From the NCBI GenBank assembly GCA_944548615.1, contig OX155955.1, positions 13,979,039-14,043,038 of the forward strand: 64,000 nucleotides of DNA, written 5' to 3'. Below, one piece after another: positions 52,201-60,677 of this stretch (position 1 is its first letter; every line of letters starts with the position of its first letter). This DNA is from Micropterix aruncella (Eukaryota; Arthropoda; Insecta; Lepidoptera; Micropterigidae). The notes below the pieces were generated by a model. That model was not told where the DNA came from and searched no databases. It saw only the letters and a list, made by a program, of their open reading frames with translations. Made by a program: the position numbers and the translations under genes.

Positions 52201-54169
52201 ACATACATAATATACTCTTGAAACGGTGAATATAATAAATAAAAGACTTGCCATTTTGGTCGAGTTGTCGATTTTACCAACGGCGTCATCTCAGATTTGA
52301 ATAAGTTGAACGCCTTGCCAAAGTTGACGAAATTTAATATTGCCCTCTGTGGAAAGAAAACGAAGGCGTGTAGCGTAAGAGAAAAACGGCCGTATTTACA
52401 GTCGATTAGCAAACCATCCAAGGAACCCTCCAAATTGCTATTGATTGAAGGAACCCTCCAAATTGCTAGTCAGTGAGTAGATGCTTGAGAAACTGGATTT
52501 ATTTCTATGTTGGTTCTACCTCATTCTAGCAACGGGCTACTCTTATTTATAGCCGAATCGACGACTTGTCGGTTGAGCGATTTCAAGAGTTGAACGATTG
52601 GTTCGAATGATTTGTTTGGACGGCAGTAGCCTGTATTCCGTTTCATCTAACTTGGGGCCTAAATACGCGCTAAAACGACACTTAATTTTGAACTGACGTT
52701 TTGGATTCCCTTTCATGTGTCCTAACTGGAGCGTGCTTGTGTAGAGCTTATCAAGCTCTTAAATTGATCTCAAGCACCGTCCAGGCCGTTTTTCGTATTC
52801 GTTTCTACATGTGTCATGGCGGATGGGCTTGTTTGGGTAGTCTACTTCTGACAGCAGTGTAGCTCTTGTTTCGCTCATGATTTCGAAGACTTTTCGACGT
52901 AATTTCAAAGATGTTTGCTCAGCGTTGTCCTCTAAATCGAAGAAGGGATGCTAAACGCAGATTATCGTGAGTAATCGTAAATTCGTATCCATATTTCACC
53001 CTGAAAATCCTGTGTACAAGAATAACACATATGTCCAAGTGTAGCTGATATAATAATAATCCGATAATCCTGATATATATTTATCTATAACATAAAAATA
53101 GCATTCAGATATGGTCGTTCCCAGGTATCACCTTAAGTACGGTTTCTGAATAATAACGGCCCGATGCCATAGTGGTTAGTTCGCCTGATCTTACATAGTA
53201 AGGATTCGGGTTCGATTCCCGGCTGGGTCCCCATTTTCCGTTAACGGAATTGCATTTAAATTTTGTCGATCGAACACAATAACAAGACGCACATTTACAC
53301 ACATGTTACACACTCACATACATATAAACCCTTCATAGTTGGGTTGGTTGTAAGAGATTGTCGTATGATAATAAGCCCGCCCGTTAAGAAATTTCACAAT
53401 TAAGAGTAGAAACAAACAAACAAACAATGTATACTTAAGATGAGTTACGCCTTAAAGGTCGACTGTGAATACGGCTGTATGTATATTTACAATGAGTCAG
53501 TTATAGGCGTCAGTGCTGGCGCTGAGAACTGACATACAGTTTACATGTAGCCAATCACTCGTAGATGTACTGATTAGGTGTACTCGTAGGTGTTATCACT
53601 CATTCTTCAGGGTGTACCCACATTATTGCAGTCAGTCGGGATAAATGTGTCATTTCCGCTAGTTACATTTTCCATGCGATGCGACGTCACCCTACAATGC
53701 AGTGTCAGCGACTGAACGACTGACCGGCGCGGCGATTGCACGAGGTCAGTACCGCTGGCGAGAGTAGTGGGGGAAATTGAAGTCAGCACTGACGCGACAG
53801 CGCCAGCACTGACTTGAAATCAATTTACACGATGACAGTATAGGGTCAGCGTTGACTTATTTTGAGTCTGAAGTCAGTAACTGACTCAATGTAAATCAGC
53901 ATTACAATTCAACCGACCTACTTGATCTTGCCGGATGTTATCCACGGTGAAGTTGAACCAGAATCTGGAATGAGGACTGCACGTGTCGGGCCGCACGAAG
54001 AGGTCGTATTCGGAATCCGTGACGTAGTCGACGCGGCCGAGGTTTCCGGTTTCGAAGGAAGCGTCGAAGCAGAGATGGCCTCTCTTCGCCTTGCCGCTGT
54101 GTCCAGGAGGCCGCATCACCAGCCTACTCAGGTTGCCCAGACCTCCCTCGCCATCGCTCTCCTCGCTGT
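36873..54169 (-). CDS. AGBL4: Cytosolic carboxypeptidase, AGBL4/CCP6-like, 9 exons (5' incomplete)
   Basis: M14D metallocarboxypeptidase family that shortens polyglutamate chains on tubulin and other proteins in the cytosol. Exons in order: 54169-53922, 52346-52248, 49209-48988, 48906-48750, 46605-46538, 46464-46306, 46237-46146, 41687-41479, 37297-36873; all phases agree, giving 558 residues to the stop, with a short first exon not found. N-domain: GHLCFDASFETGNLGRVDYV, EYDLFVRPDTCSPHSRFWFN, STTRPKWQRIPKGNVFY. Catalytic domain: zinc site HGGE in ARCHGGESPSSF (usually HPGE), IIPMVNPDGVHLGN, NLVGADLNRKW, zinc His in VIDLHAHTT, and YTEDAYVRFGRYVGK near the end. The residue aligned with the catalytic Glu (TLE in relatives) is Gln, FTLQISM. 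The tail is Arg/Ala/Pro-rich. Identity as CCP6 rests on the order and close match of these motifs; enzymatic activity is doubtful. Confidence 0.9.
37617..39290 (+). pseudogene. Decayed transposon-like gene
   Basis: An apparent start MEASAMG (37617) with donor GTAAGT joins at TTTTAG (37971) to a frame reading CTNIFISRMDLYNKMIESGH, QVPFLKEYLIERTRCPEWKY and stops at 38166. Further pieces in changing frames follow: SIRFPNFVGGNLTSGRPKLD, then VLIRGPIIIKKTLLPIGQLS and EEAQEANNKMFKGYIEGYSR, then an acidic end (SDDSNDDDE). The order resembles a multi-copy insect gene of transposon origin that I cannot name. Many stops; dead. It is in the last intron side of the AGBL4-like gene, antisense. Confidence 0.5.
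39330..40160. other. Intronic sequence without recognised feature
   Basis: AT-rich part of the AGBL4-like last intron. A short GC-rich tract (39535-39590, GTGCGGCGGCCG) stands out but matches nothing else in the window. Confidence 0.45.
40165..40265 (+). repeat. Repeat family X, tail fragment
   Basis: CTACGTTTACCTCACGAGAG, AACGATAAATATAGTTAAAAC, GGTGACGGGCTGGCTCGTTG, CAGTCGACA, matching the last 100 bp of the family X copies. Confidence 0.65.
40868..41141 (+). mobile_element. tRNA-derived SINE, copy 1
   Basis: A tRNA-like head: A-box GGCACAGTGGTTAGG, B-box GGTTCGATTCC inside a CCGGG/CCCGG T-arm. The body (GAATTGCATTTGGATTATGT, GATCGAATGCAATAACAAG, GGTTGGTTGTAAGAGATTGT, CGTATGA) and the tail AGAAACAAACA match the copy at 53158. 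Two copies with the same non-tRNA body show that this is a SINE and not a tRNA gene. Lies in the AGBL4-like gene, antisense. Confidence 0.82.
41286..41455. repeat. 34-bp direct repeats flanking 102 bp
   Basis: CACCCCCGAATCTCCCCTCG, continuing TTTCCGCTGCCAAA, occurs identically at 41286-41319 and 41422-41455. The second copy ends 24 bp from the AGBL4-like exon at 41479. Confidence 0.75.
41479..41687 (-). CDS. AGBL4: AGBL4-like exon; catalytic Glu position is Gln
   Basis: RFERHAVLGKHGIKSGG to HYTEDA, with KAGTARRALAAAYPNL and FTLQISMGGR. CCP enzymes have TLE where this reads TLQ (codon CAA). Acceptor GTGTTTAG, donor GCCT|GTATCC, phase 1, which joins to the last exon as EDAYVRFG. Confidence 0.85.
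42145..42533. mobile_element. MITE with perfect 62-bp inverted ends
   Basis: 42145-42206 and 42472-42533 are exact reverse complements over 62 bp (GAAAACGAATTTACCGCGTG ... GCAGCCGCCG). A third, partial inverted copy of the inner half (GGCTGCAACGTCACCGAAAC) starts at 42299. TGCATTGCACTAA lies outside both ends (about 42117 and 42548). No coding capacity. Confidence 0.85.
42865..43376 (-). pseudogene. LINE reverse transcriptase C-terminal fragment, frameshifted
   Basis: 43376-43152 reads FFGVQLDQKLTFDQHINSIV, ALRTLGFVNRICKPF, TIFKTLYFSYVRA; 43116-42865 reads YKRVEGVQRRFIRYLDYREY and SLEDRRTAADMTLLHKIIHN. Together they form the usual tail of a jockey-like LINE, broken by a small lesion near 43130. 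Confidence 0.78.
43632..43851. mobile_element. piggyBac-type MITE, copy 2 (inverted)
   Basis: TTAACCTTTCGGAAACCAG on the left and CCACCAATGGTTTAA on the right; interior is the reverse complement of 18901-19202 (CAAAATTTTTGAAGCCCTCG, ACGGATAATACGAAAAACGC). Confidence 0.7.
43943..44344. mobile_element. MITE family C, copy 2
   Basis: Perfect ends ATTATTGCAGTATAGGAACC and the complement; interior is the reverse complement of 16154-16554. Confidence 0.8.
44350..44970. other. Intronic sequence without recognised feature
   Basis: Between MITE family C and a LINE fragment. A loose repetition of CCGCATCCAGATTTACCGC-like phrases occurs at 44895-45000. Confidence 0.4.
44977..45500 (-). pseudogene. LINE reverse transcriptase fragment, two frames
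   Basis: 45500-45291 reads VVYTKYLGIHTDSNLQWSAQ and KLSSATFAIKK; 45351-44977 reads GLEAAKSFYFAYLYSVLSYG, then INAQLEICNNIFA. This is the segment just after the reverse transcriptase domain in R1/I-like LINEs, with a frame change near 45330. Confidence 0.72.
45626..46085. mobile_element. Tc1/mariner-type MITE with TA duplication
   Basis: Inverted ends CACTGAGAAAAATA and TATTTTTCTCAGTG with TA outside each. Inside are two direct 35-bp copies of ATGATTCATGTGTCCGACTA and a large perfect hairpin (45887-45932). Confidence 0.78.
45887..45932. repeat. 22-bp inverted repeat with 2-nt spacer
   Basis: CTCGCTGCTAACATGACAGC, then AT, spacer AC, then the exact complement. It lies within the MITE 45626-46085 and is a near-perfect cruciform-forming palindrome. 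Confidence 0.85.
46146..46237 (-). CDS. AGBL4: AGBL4-like exon with third zinc ligand
   Basis: AIQLDLVIDLHAHTTQEGVF to SSYDDIYR; the His of DLHAH is the third zinc ligand. Acceptor TTTTTTTAG, donor GTGAGG, phase 2. Confidence 0.9.
46306..46464 (-). CDS. AGBL4: AGBL4-like exon with NPDG and DLNR motifs
   Basis: 53 codons, IIPMVNPDGVHLGNQRTNLV, GADLNRKWPSPSTFLHPP to LMAHE. Includes the substrate-contacting Asn and Arg of the family. Acceptor CCTTTGCAG, donor GTAGTT. Confidence 0.92.
46538..46605 (-). CDS. AGBL4: AGBL4-like exon, short
   Basis: 68 nt: GLMEFMISSHSIAQQLRQRV then TLK. Acceptor ATTTTGCAG, donor GTAACT. Confidence 0.87.
46620..47185. repeat. 38-bp minisatellite in AGBL4-like intron
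   Basis: About 15 head-to-tail units built on GTGATTTCAAGAAGTGTGAT, TGAAGTCAAATTGAAGTG with substitutions and small gaps. It starts about 15 bp from the acceptor side of the 68-nt exon (46538-46605). Confidence 0.88.
47945..48632 (+). repeat. Repeat family A copy interrupted by a MITE
   Basis: Landmarks GGCACCTGTGTACC, TTCAAGTCTCTAAGTCC, AAATGATGCACATGCC, GGGCGCTATCGTGG, then GGTCTTAA, where a TTAA-flanked element (48198-48520) is inserted, then CCGTCTGGGG. Ends near AGGCCGGAAAAAT. Confidence 0.75.
48198..48520. mobile_element. piggyBac-type MITE with exact TTAA duplication
   Basis: TTAACCCTTGGAGTGAATGG on the left and CTCATACTCAACGGGTTAA on the right. The target GGTCTTAATCGTC is known from other copies of repeat family A, so the insertion and TTAA duplication can be read directly. 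Internal direct repeats of CGACCAGATTTGGT..ACTCAACGG near the right end. Second copy at 51860-52173. Confidence 0.85.
48750..48906 (-). CDS. AGBL4: AGBL4-like exon with zinc site HGGE
   Basis: QKRKIELITIGDETEP, an Asn/His/Lys-rich insert, then RRTVVLLARCHGGESPSSFV, holding two zinc ligands (His and Glu). Acceptor GCTTTACAG, donor GTAACC, ends phase 1. Confidence 0.9.
48988..49209 (-). CDS. AGBL4: AGBL4-like exon, N-domain to linker
   Basis: 74 codons, RIPKGNVFYHRSIHHHFRY, AFCFDKEDDIYQFCLAPPYS to ETIAQSI. Acceptor is the second AG (CACAGGCAG|CGT), which keeps phase with the preceding exon and restores W-Q-R-I-P. Donor GTAAAT. Confidence 0.87.
49372..50475 (+). repeat. Repeat family X, copy with three tail units
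   Basis: Body as at 56850-57510, then the tail (CTACGCTCAC, GGAGATAGAACGACTAATCG, GAGGTGACG..CTCGCCCG, TGTAGTCGACAA..AGTTGTA) occurs three times, ending near 49945, 50215 and 50475, each time followed by CCGA(G/T)AAAT. Minus-strand frames in the body are open (LDWLRVRGRLRGPLP) in all copies, so a coding origin is possible. Confidence 0.75.
50490..51850. other. Intronic; possible core promoter, otherwise featureless
   Basis: A TATA box CTATATAAG (50545-50553) and an arthropod-type initiator TCAGT (50575-50579) are about 30 bp apart, the usual spacing, just after the family X repeat. I see no coding region attached. The remainder to 51850 is AT-rich without a recognised feature. Confidence 0.35.
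51860..52173. mobile_element. piggyBac-type MITE, second copy
   Basis: Nearly identical to 48198-48520 (TTAACCCTTGGAGTAAATGG, GGATTTTCGGCGACATCGAC); the right end is decayed (CTCAAGGGGTAC). It stops about 75 bp from the AGBL4-like exon at 52248. Confidence 0.8.
52248..52346 (-). CDS. AGBL4: AGBL4-like exon, N-domain
   Basis: 33 codons, RAILNFVNFGKAFNLFKSEM to TTRPKWQ, acceptor TTTCCACAG, donor GTCTTT (weak). Phase 0 at both ends. Confidence 0.87.
52350..53150. other. Intronic sequence without recognised feature
   Basis: Intron of the AGBL4-like gene. Only a small direct repeat at its left edge (GAAGGAACCCTCCAAATTGC near 52425 and 52447) is visible. Confidence 0.4.
53158..53427 (+). mobile_element. 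tRNA-derived SINE, copy 2
   Basis: A-box TGCCATAGTGGTTAG, B-box GGTTCGATTCC, then the same body as 40868-41141, ending in a short (AAAC)n tail. Confidence 0.82.
53486..53895. mobile_element. MITE family E, copy 2
   Basis: Ends TTTACAATGAGTCAGTTA and TAACTGACTCAATGTAAA; interior shares GGCGTCAGTGCTGGCGC, GCGACGTCACCCTACAATGC and AATTTACACGATG with 33200-33824. Lies 26 bp from the AGBL4-like exon at 53922. Confidence 0.75.
53922..54169 (-). CDS. AGBL4: AGBL4-like exon (first one found)
   Basis: Acceptor CTCCGAGCAG, donor CAA|GTAGGT. DSEESDGEGGLGNLSRLVMR, HLCFDASFETGNLGRV, DLFVRPDTCSPHSRFWFNFT. The frame stays open upstream to a Met at 54362, but that extension is hydrophobic and unlike the family, so I take the acceptor instead. 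Confidence 0.87.
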
Positions 54170-54356
54170 CTGCTCGGAGAACAATATGAATATGGACAAG
54201 GGTGAAGAGAGAAAGCATTACACGAATAGTTTTTCTTAATTTTGACGTCAAAGATTTCGACTCGGTAAAAGGCTTCTTCAATATTTCTCTCGGCAGATTG
54301 GTTGGTTTCAATTTGGCGGAATAAAAAACTTTTAAGCAGTAAAAAACGAACGTGCT

Positions 54357-54575
54357 ATGCAATTAAAATACATTTCTTTAGAATACCCAAAGTTGAGTAA
54401 AAAAACGATAATAGCTATTTTACCGTTTTCAACCTCGTATCAGTGCGAACAGGGATTTTTAGCACTGACAAATTATAAAGTGTCAAACGCGAAAGACTCA
54501 TCCATCGAAGAAGAAATGAGAGCATCTCTGTCGACAATTCGCCCAAGAATAAAATATATCTCTACACTGCGTTAG
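54357..54575 (+). pseudogene. hAT transposase dimerisation-domain fragment
   Basis: YPKLSKKTIIAILPFSTSYQ, CEQGFLALTNYKVSNAKDSS, IEEEMRASLSTIRPRIKYIS is the C-terminal dimerisation region of Charlie/ZBED5-like hAT transposases (LPF-ST-Y-CE-GF-ALT). The rest of the transposase is absent. Confidence 0.78.
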
Positions 54576-54609
54576 ATCCAAATCTCATACTGAGTTTACT
54601 AAATGTTAC

Positions 54610-55640
54610 AAGTTAACGAATAAACAATTAGTCACATTTTTATCAAACAATGCACATCACTAAGTAGTTGTGTTACGACTGTTTTGTAACAAAAACATAA
54701 AGTTTTATGTGCCTTTGACTGAACGAACACATATAAGACGTCTAATTTTGAAAAAAGCAAATGTGTACCCGTAAGAAAAAGGTTAAAAACACGAACTGCA
54801 ACACTACTGCTTCAATCAGTCGGCTTCAACCGCAACGCGACTGCTTGGGCGAGGGCATAGAAAACGGCGTAGTACGTGTAATTACTATAAAAGAATTAGT
54901 AAATACTATAAAAAACGTTTTTATACTAATTTTAATAAAAATAAAACTTTCAAATTTTCATATACCTAAACACCTTTTTTTCAGTTTTTTTTTCACATTT
55001 TTTTATCAAAACTTACTTATGTACTTGTACTGATTCACCCTCTTCAAGGATGCCGATTAATTAAAACTCATCCCCTGTACAGTGTTGAGCAACACTGTGC
55101 AATACTATATATACCTACTGTGCAATACTGTGCAAGTGCCGTGCAGTCGGAGGCGACTGCTTGAAGCGGTCCGCCTACGGCGGGTCGGGTAGCTCTCTGC
55201 TGCCGGCAGCACGGCGAAACTCGACCGCACGCCGACCGCGGTGGTGACCACAAGCGAACTGCTCGAGCGGTCCGTGCATGGCGAACGAGAATTTAAGGCT
55301 TCTTTCATGTCCACGGCACGTTTTTTTGAACGTACGGCGTGTTAGCCGCGCCGTTGAAGAACACGTGACCTCTTGTCCACCGCACGGTTTTTTCGCCGTT
55401 AGGTACATACATCCTGTAAACAACTTCAAGGTGACGCAATATTTTCCCGCCGTAAAAACGTCCGGTTCTATGGACACGCTATCATCATATATGGACACGC
55501 TCGTATGCCAAACAACACGTCTCGCCGACGGGGAAATACGGTACATAAGGCGGCGGCGCCGTACTGGTTTCCGCAGTGTCTAAGGACAAGCTTCCATAGT
55601 GATCCACACCCCACTGACGACACGGCGAGTTAGGGAGTTA
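54610..55640. other. No recognised gene; GC-rich middle
   Basis: 54610-55070 is AT-rich. 55130-55560 is GC-rich and open in several frames on both strands, but with no domain. ACTGTGCAATACT is repeated in tandem near 55090-55130. Confidence 0.4.
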
Positions 55641-55652
55641 ATAGGCTCTTGC

Positions 55653-56841
55653 CAGGGCCGGCCCATCCATATAGGCAAAATAGGCAATTGCCTAGGGTGC
55701 TCGTATTTTGGGGGGCGGCGCGGCGAGGCGATCGTAGCGTATGTATCAGAGCATATCTGCGACACGACCACGCGAATCGATGAACGGTTCGAAAGATGAG
55801 CCCTTAAGTGATGGGAAAGACCAGTTCAAAATAAATTTTTATTTTGCCGTGCTGGATACAGCAATAAATTCAATCGATGAGAGGTTTAATCAGATAAATA
55901 ACATTAATCATGTTTTTGGATTTCTCTATAACGTTCATGAGATGCAGAATAAAACTTCCAAAGATGTTCTGGAACACTGTAAAGTTGGAAGAATCTCTTA
56001 GTCATGGAGACTCTAAGGATGTTGATGCAACTGAGTTATGCAGCGAATTACAAGCTATTGCAAGAAGAGTACCAAATAACACTGCGCCACAAGAACTTTT
56101 AAATTATATTTGTGAAAATGGGTTACTAGATATCTTACCTAATTTAGTAATTGCAATAAGGGTATTGCTGACACTTTCCGTGTCTGTGGCCAGTGGTGAG
56201 CGCAGTTATTCTAAATTAAAACTAATTAAAATGTATCTGCGCTCCACAATGACCCAAGAAAGACTTGTGGGGTTGTCGACTTTATCTATAGAACAAGAAA
56301 TAGCTCAAACAATAGATTTAAAGGAGATCGTTTCCACTTTTGCTAAAATAAAGGCAGGGAAAATAAAACTCTCTTGATTTAATCTCTAATTAGTCTTTTA
56401 AAAAAATCTTATATTTCACTCCATACAGCTAAAGAAGGTGGATATATTCTCTTTTTAACCGACTTCAATAAAAGGAGGAGGTTCTCAATTCGGTTGAATG
56501 TTTTTTTTTTTAATGTTTGTTACCTCAGATCTCCGTTATGTAGCGATTTTTGTATTTGAAAGAATATACTTTCAGATTGGTCCCATAGAAATTTAACCAA
56601 AATTGGTTCTGTAGTTTGGTTTTAAAATCAAAATAACTGGAAAATAGGTGCAAAAATTATTTGAAGTCGGTTGTATTTTTTTTTAAAGTTTGTAATATAA
56701 TTGTATAAAAGTAGGTAAGTCATATCTGTGCTCTAATTATTTGATTAAAAAATACACAATGAATGTTTTGTGATTTTTTTAAATGGGCGCCATACTAGTC
56801 TTTTGCCTATAAGGGCGCCAAGTTTCCTCGAGCCGGCGCTG
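55653..56841 (+). mobile_element. hAT element with 8-bp TSD
   Basis: Ends CAGGGCCGGC and (reverse complement of the right end) CAGCGCCGGC; flanks GCTCTTGC (55645-55652) and GCCCTTGC (56842-56849) agree at 7 of 8 bases. Contains the transposase remnant below; the N-terminal BED finger and most of the catalytic domain are missing, so it is a deletion derivative. Confidence 0.82.
55741..56377 (+). pseudogene. hAT transposase remnant, frameshifted
   Basis: First frame reads FKINFYFAVLDTAINSIDER and NNINHVFGFLYN; near 55950 the frame changes to a second one with CSELQAIARRVPN, QELLNYICENGLLDILPNLV and ALRVLLTLSVSVASGERSYS-type sequence (as written, IAIRVLLTLSVSVASGERSY), then RLVGLSTLSIEQEIAQ. 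This is the C-terminal part of ZMYM/hAT-like transposases with the dimerisation motif. Confidence 0.82.
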
Positions 56842-56849
56842 GCCCTTGC

Positions 56850-57510
56850 TGAGTTGGCCACGAAGACCCATTCTGTTCAGGGTTGGTCACAGTCACGGGT
56901 CAACACCTATCCGACGGCCTCCACGCATGAAGTGCGAGCCTGGGTAAGACTCTGGCCTTATGGTCAGTTTCCCCTAGGAATCAAACTTCTGGCGCTCCTG
57001 GACGGTCTGCGCACCGTGCGGCATAAGCCAATCGACTGTGCACTCTGACTAACAGTCGGGGGAGTCTGGAAGCAGTACTGCTTCCTATAGAGCGGGGGTG
57101 GTTGCGGACCTTACGGCAACTGCTCTTGAAATGGCCATCGGCCATCCGATCTTGGGTGAACAGCCGGGCAAAGGACGCTGTGGTCCGCGATAGATTCGGT
57201 AAACACCGTTTCACCGCTTCGTAAGGGAGAGGACCGCGCAAGCGACCTCGAACTCGTAACCAATCGAGGGAGCGAAGTAATCTGGTCACAATTGGAAGTA
57301 AGGGCGTGAGTGTCGGCCCGCCTGGTAACATTCCTGGTTATCTCACGGTTAAGGCGTTGGCCTCTTACGGGCTTGTGACGTAGCTAGATGGTGGACTGTT
57401 TCGTCCCCAAGTTTTCTACGCTCACTCCAGGGAGATAGAACGACTAATCGTTAAAACTTCCTGAGGTGACGGGCTCGCCCACTGTAGTCGACAACCCAAG
57501 TTGACGACAC
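56850..57510 (+). repeat. Repeat family X, most complete copy
   Basis: Runs from GAGTTGGCCACGAAGACCCA through GCACCGTGCGGCATAAGCC, TTCCTATAGAGCGGGGGTGG and CACCGTTTCACCGCTTCGTA to GGTGACGGGCTCGCCCACTG, TAGTCGACAACCCAAGTTG. The minus strand is open for 116 codons (56981-57331). The left end coincides with the target duplication of the hAT element, so the hAT element inserted into or beside it. Confidence 0.75.
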
Positions 57511-57519
57511 GGCGAATCA

Positions 57520-58700
57520 ACCGTGATTTTCACGGCGAAAAAAAACGTGTGTGGACAATAGGGGTTAGGGCGCTACTGGCGATTCAATGCCGTAGGTAGA
57601 CTATAGAAAAATAACTGTTACCATCGAGGTTCCTCGAGTAGATGCTCGTATGCTGAAGTGGGTCCCTCCCATCCATCACGGTGGAAAATCGCCGCGGCAC
57701 TGTCCCACCGAACACCGCCCAGTGCTATTGGAGGCACGCTGGGAATGCGTCCCATTTGCATACTAATACTTACACAATGCACAAATCAAGTGCATCGCGA
57801 GGCGGATGGCGTGGCTCGGCTGGCAGATTGCGCCAGATACACCTCCAATCCACCTACGACCTGAGCACACGCCCCGCGCCCCATCGCGCCGATAATAGTC
57901 ACTTGACACGGCAGTCGTGTCCGCGTCGGCCGCCTCCACGCGAGGAATTCATATTTAGACACTTAAAGCATCGCATGGTGATTAATTGGACCGAGCGAAC
58001 CTATTTACGGGCCAACCGAAGTAATTCCGACTAATAAGCACAGTGCAGAGGACCTACCCACATACCATATCAAGTAAGTGAATCCATGGCCGCAGGTTTT
58101 TAATGACGCGTCGCACTTCTTTTTATTACACGACTGCCCAACAAAAATGGAGTGTAGGTAGTGTGTTTAGGGTTCGTGGCCAGTTCGTTCCGGCTCTTTC
58201 TTCGACACTTCTTCTCTTAATATGGTGCCCTCTTCTCTCCCCCTCCCCCCCCCCCCCCCCTCCCCCATCAACCCTCCTTTCTCACTTTAGCACAGAAATC
58301 GTAAACATGACGTGTAAGAAAGATTTAACGATCTAAACTCACAGGGCCTTCTAAAACTAAATGCGCGAGTCCATTTTCGGGCTTCTAATCAATAACTAAC
58401 TTATATAGTTTTATTACAAAAGACAAAACAAAAGAATATAGCATAAAGGTAGACGAAAAAATATTGTAATATATTGAAAATCCATAATTATTATGAAAAA
58501 TAATATCATCTCCCTAAGTACCTACACATATAGGTAAAAGTATGAATAAGAAATTCGGATTATTTCAAAACGGATTATTCTTATGTTAAATCATACCAGG
58601 CAAACCTCGTAGAAATAATTTCACCCACCCCCAACCCCCTCCCCTCCCCCTAACCCCCCCCTCCCCACCATATTTTTGGTGATACTAAGTACATATGAGC
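57520..58700. other. No recognised gene
   Basis: 57600-58030 is moderately GC-rich and open (QCTNQVHREADGVARLA could be a weak RNase H end of a LINE, but I would not claim it). 58240-58270 and 58620-58670 are C-rich runs. Confidence 0.4.
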
Positions 58701-58779
58701 ACGAAATCAATTCCAAGCGTATTCGAATAACAAATGGATATAATACACGTATTAAAAATAATAAATAACACGACTGTCG

Positions 58780-59290
58780 CTACAGAAAAGAAAACTATTG
58801 TTTTTAATATTATTTTTATTTCGTTTTTTAATGAAATATTTGTGGTTTATATATTTATCCATATATATACATGTATATTTCAGGATTGTAAACAATCAGA
58901 CCTTTCAACGATATGTTTTTGTTAATTTATTGACGTTTGGACAGTTAGACCACAACTTACTCGATATTTTACCAGTCAAGGTACATTTGGTATAATAATT
59001 TTGCTAAATTAATATTCCAAAAACTTCTATTTGTTACTGGGACTACAGGTTTTATTCCTGGCGGCCGCGAAGAACAAGGAAAAAAACTGTCAAATGATGA
59101 CTGTCATGTGACCAACACGTAACACGGCGACTTATATCGAAGACGCTGCTTTCTCCTTATATGAGAGCAATGGGTCTTCGCACGACACTCGGGATGACAT
59201 AACGATTCTAACAGTACCACACACCTCTAAATCGGTTCAAGCGTTTAAAAGTTATGGTGGAATAAAGAAATGGAAAACATACATAGATGA
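58780..59290. repeat. Dispersed repeat family D, copy 2
   Basis: Same ordered blocks as 19560-20640: ATTTATCCATATATATACAT, TTCCTGGCGGCCGCGAAGA, CTTATATGAGAG, CTCGGGATGACATAACGATT, CTAAATCGGTTCAAGCGTTT. Confidence 0.65.
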
Positions 59291-59526
59291 ACCCTGAACA
59301 CATAACACTCCTTTTCTGTTGGGCAGTCGTGAAAAAAGAGCTACGTTTGAGGTTCATTTATAAAAAGCTTTTATATATTTACATTGCAATGTATGTTTGT
59401 TTAGGTCAATTTTGAACGCTGAATTAGTACCACTTTCTTTTACCCTATGAAGTTGAAATTTTACATGTTGGTTCAGTTCCAATGACAATGCATTTTTATG
59501 GTGAGCATGACCTGATTCTTCACACA

Positions 59527-59775
59527 GGATGGGCTCCCGACGAGGATACTATTCCACGGTCAACAGCACAGACACACAATTTTGTATACGCATTCAATTA
59601 TGATAGCCCGTTCTAAATTTCACCATGACATGGCTGCTGCACCCAGAGTTGGTCCCGACGAGGGGACTCCTCAAAGGTTAACAGCACAGAAACGAAATTT
59701 TGTATACGCATTCAATTATGATACCCCGTTCTAAGTTCCACTATGACACGGCTGCTGCACCCGGGGATGGCTCGA
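59527..59775. repeat. Tandem duplication, about 120-bp unit
   Basis: CCCGACGAGG, GGTCAACAGCACAGA, ATTTTGTATACGCATTCAAT, TATGATAGCCCGTTCTAA and GGCTGCTGCACCC occur in the same order twice (from about 59535 and about 59651). Confidence 0.75.
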
Positions 59776-60224
59776 GACAAAGTATTTTAATGAAAACATG
59801 TTTTTAAGATGTGTTTTTATTATTAACTTATGTATTCAAACCCTAAAGGGTTAAAAAACCCTAATCGTTACTCATATTGACAAGTATCGCATATAATATA
59901 ATTTTTCCTATTGTATGTTTACTTTTTTAAAAAATAATGTAATCTCATCAAAGTATCGTTAGGCGTACATTTTTGAATACTGTGGCTTAAGCAGGTGAAT
60001 TTAGTAACACCGACGTAATTCGATAAACTGAACTTGACTCTACATGAGTTCTAACTCCTCGACTTGAGCAATTTTAATGTACCTAGTCGTCTCGCGGTCG
60101 AGTCGAATAGGTACTGTGTAAAAGATGAAAGATACAATGAAAAATTTTTAAATGTTTACTTGTTTAAAAATGTTTAATAATGTTTAAAAAATGTATAAAA
60201 AAATGTTTTAAAAATTTAAAACGT

Positions 60225-60335
60225 AATTACTACCGGCTGGTTGGCTGGAGGATATTGCCGTTTATGGCAATAAGCCCGCCATTTGTACCTGTTGTGGTCA
60301 ATAAAGAGTTTATTATTATTATTATTATTATTAAA
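60225..60335 (+). repeat. Probable LINE 3' tail with TTA microsatellite
   Basis: TATTGCCGTTTATGGCAATA (hairpin-capable), AAGCCCGCCATTTGTACCTG and TCAATAAAGAG, followed by (TTA)8. The microsatellite right after an AATAAA suggests the end of a retroelement insert. No coding part is visible. Confidence 0.45.
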
Positions 60336-60677
60336 AGAGAATGGGCATTTTGGGCCCACCTTATAAATAGCTATATCATATACCCATGAAAATATATCTT
60401 TATGTAGAACATTTATTACTAGGACGACCTTATGAGTGGTGTAACTAAGCCGGTGCAGCCAGTGCGGCGCACCGGGGCCCATGGTAGTTCGGGGGACCAA
60501 AATGAAACATACATAGGTTACCATCGACGCTCCATCCAACTTTACTGGGAAGCTAAGGAAGCCGTGATAATTTTGCTGCGAGAAAATAATTCTAGAAATG
60601 TATTTTTTCATATTCCTTATAATACACTGAGTAATTAATTTCAATATGTAGATATGCAAAAAATGTTATATTAGTAA

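Noticed and set aside
54170..54362. N-terminal extension of the carboxypeptidase from a Met at 54362
   Set aside because: Hydrophobic and unlike the family; a good acceptor (GAGCAG) lies exactly where homology starts, so a separate first exon is more likely, though I could not find it.
57658..58034. Possible LINE RNase H end (READGVARLA)
   Set aside because: Only one weak motif, with no following zinc knuckle and frames that disagree; not enough to claim.
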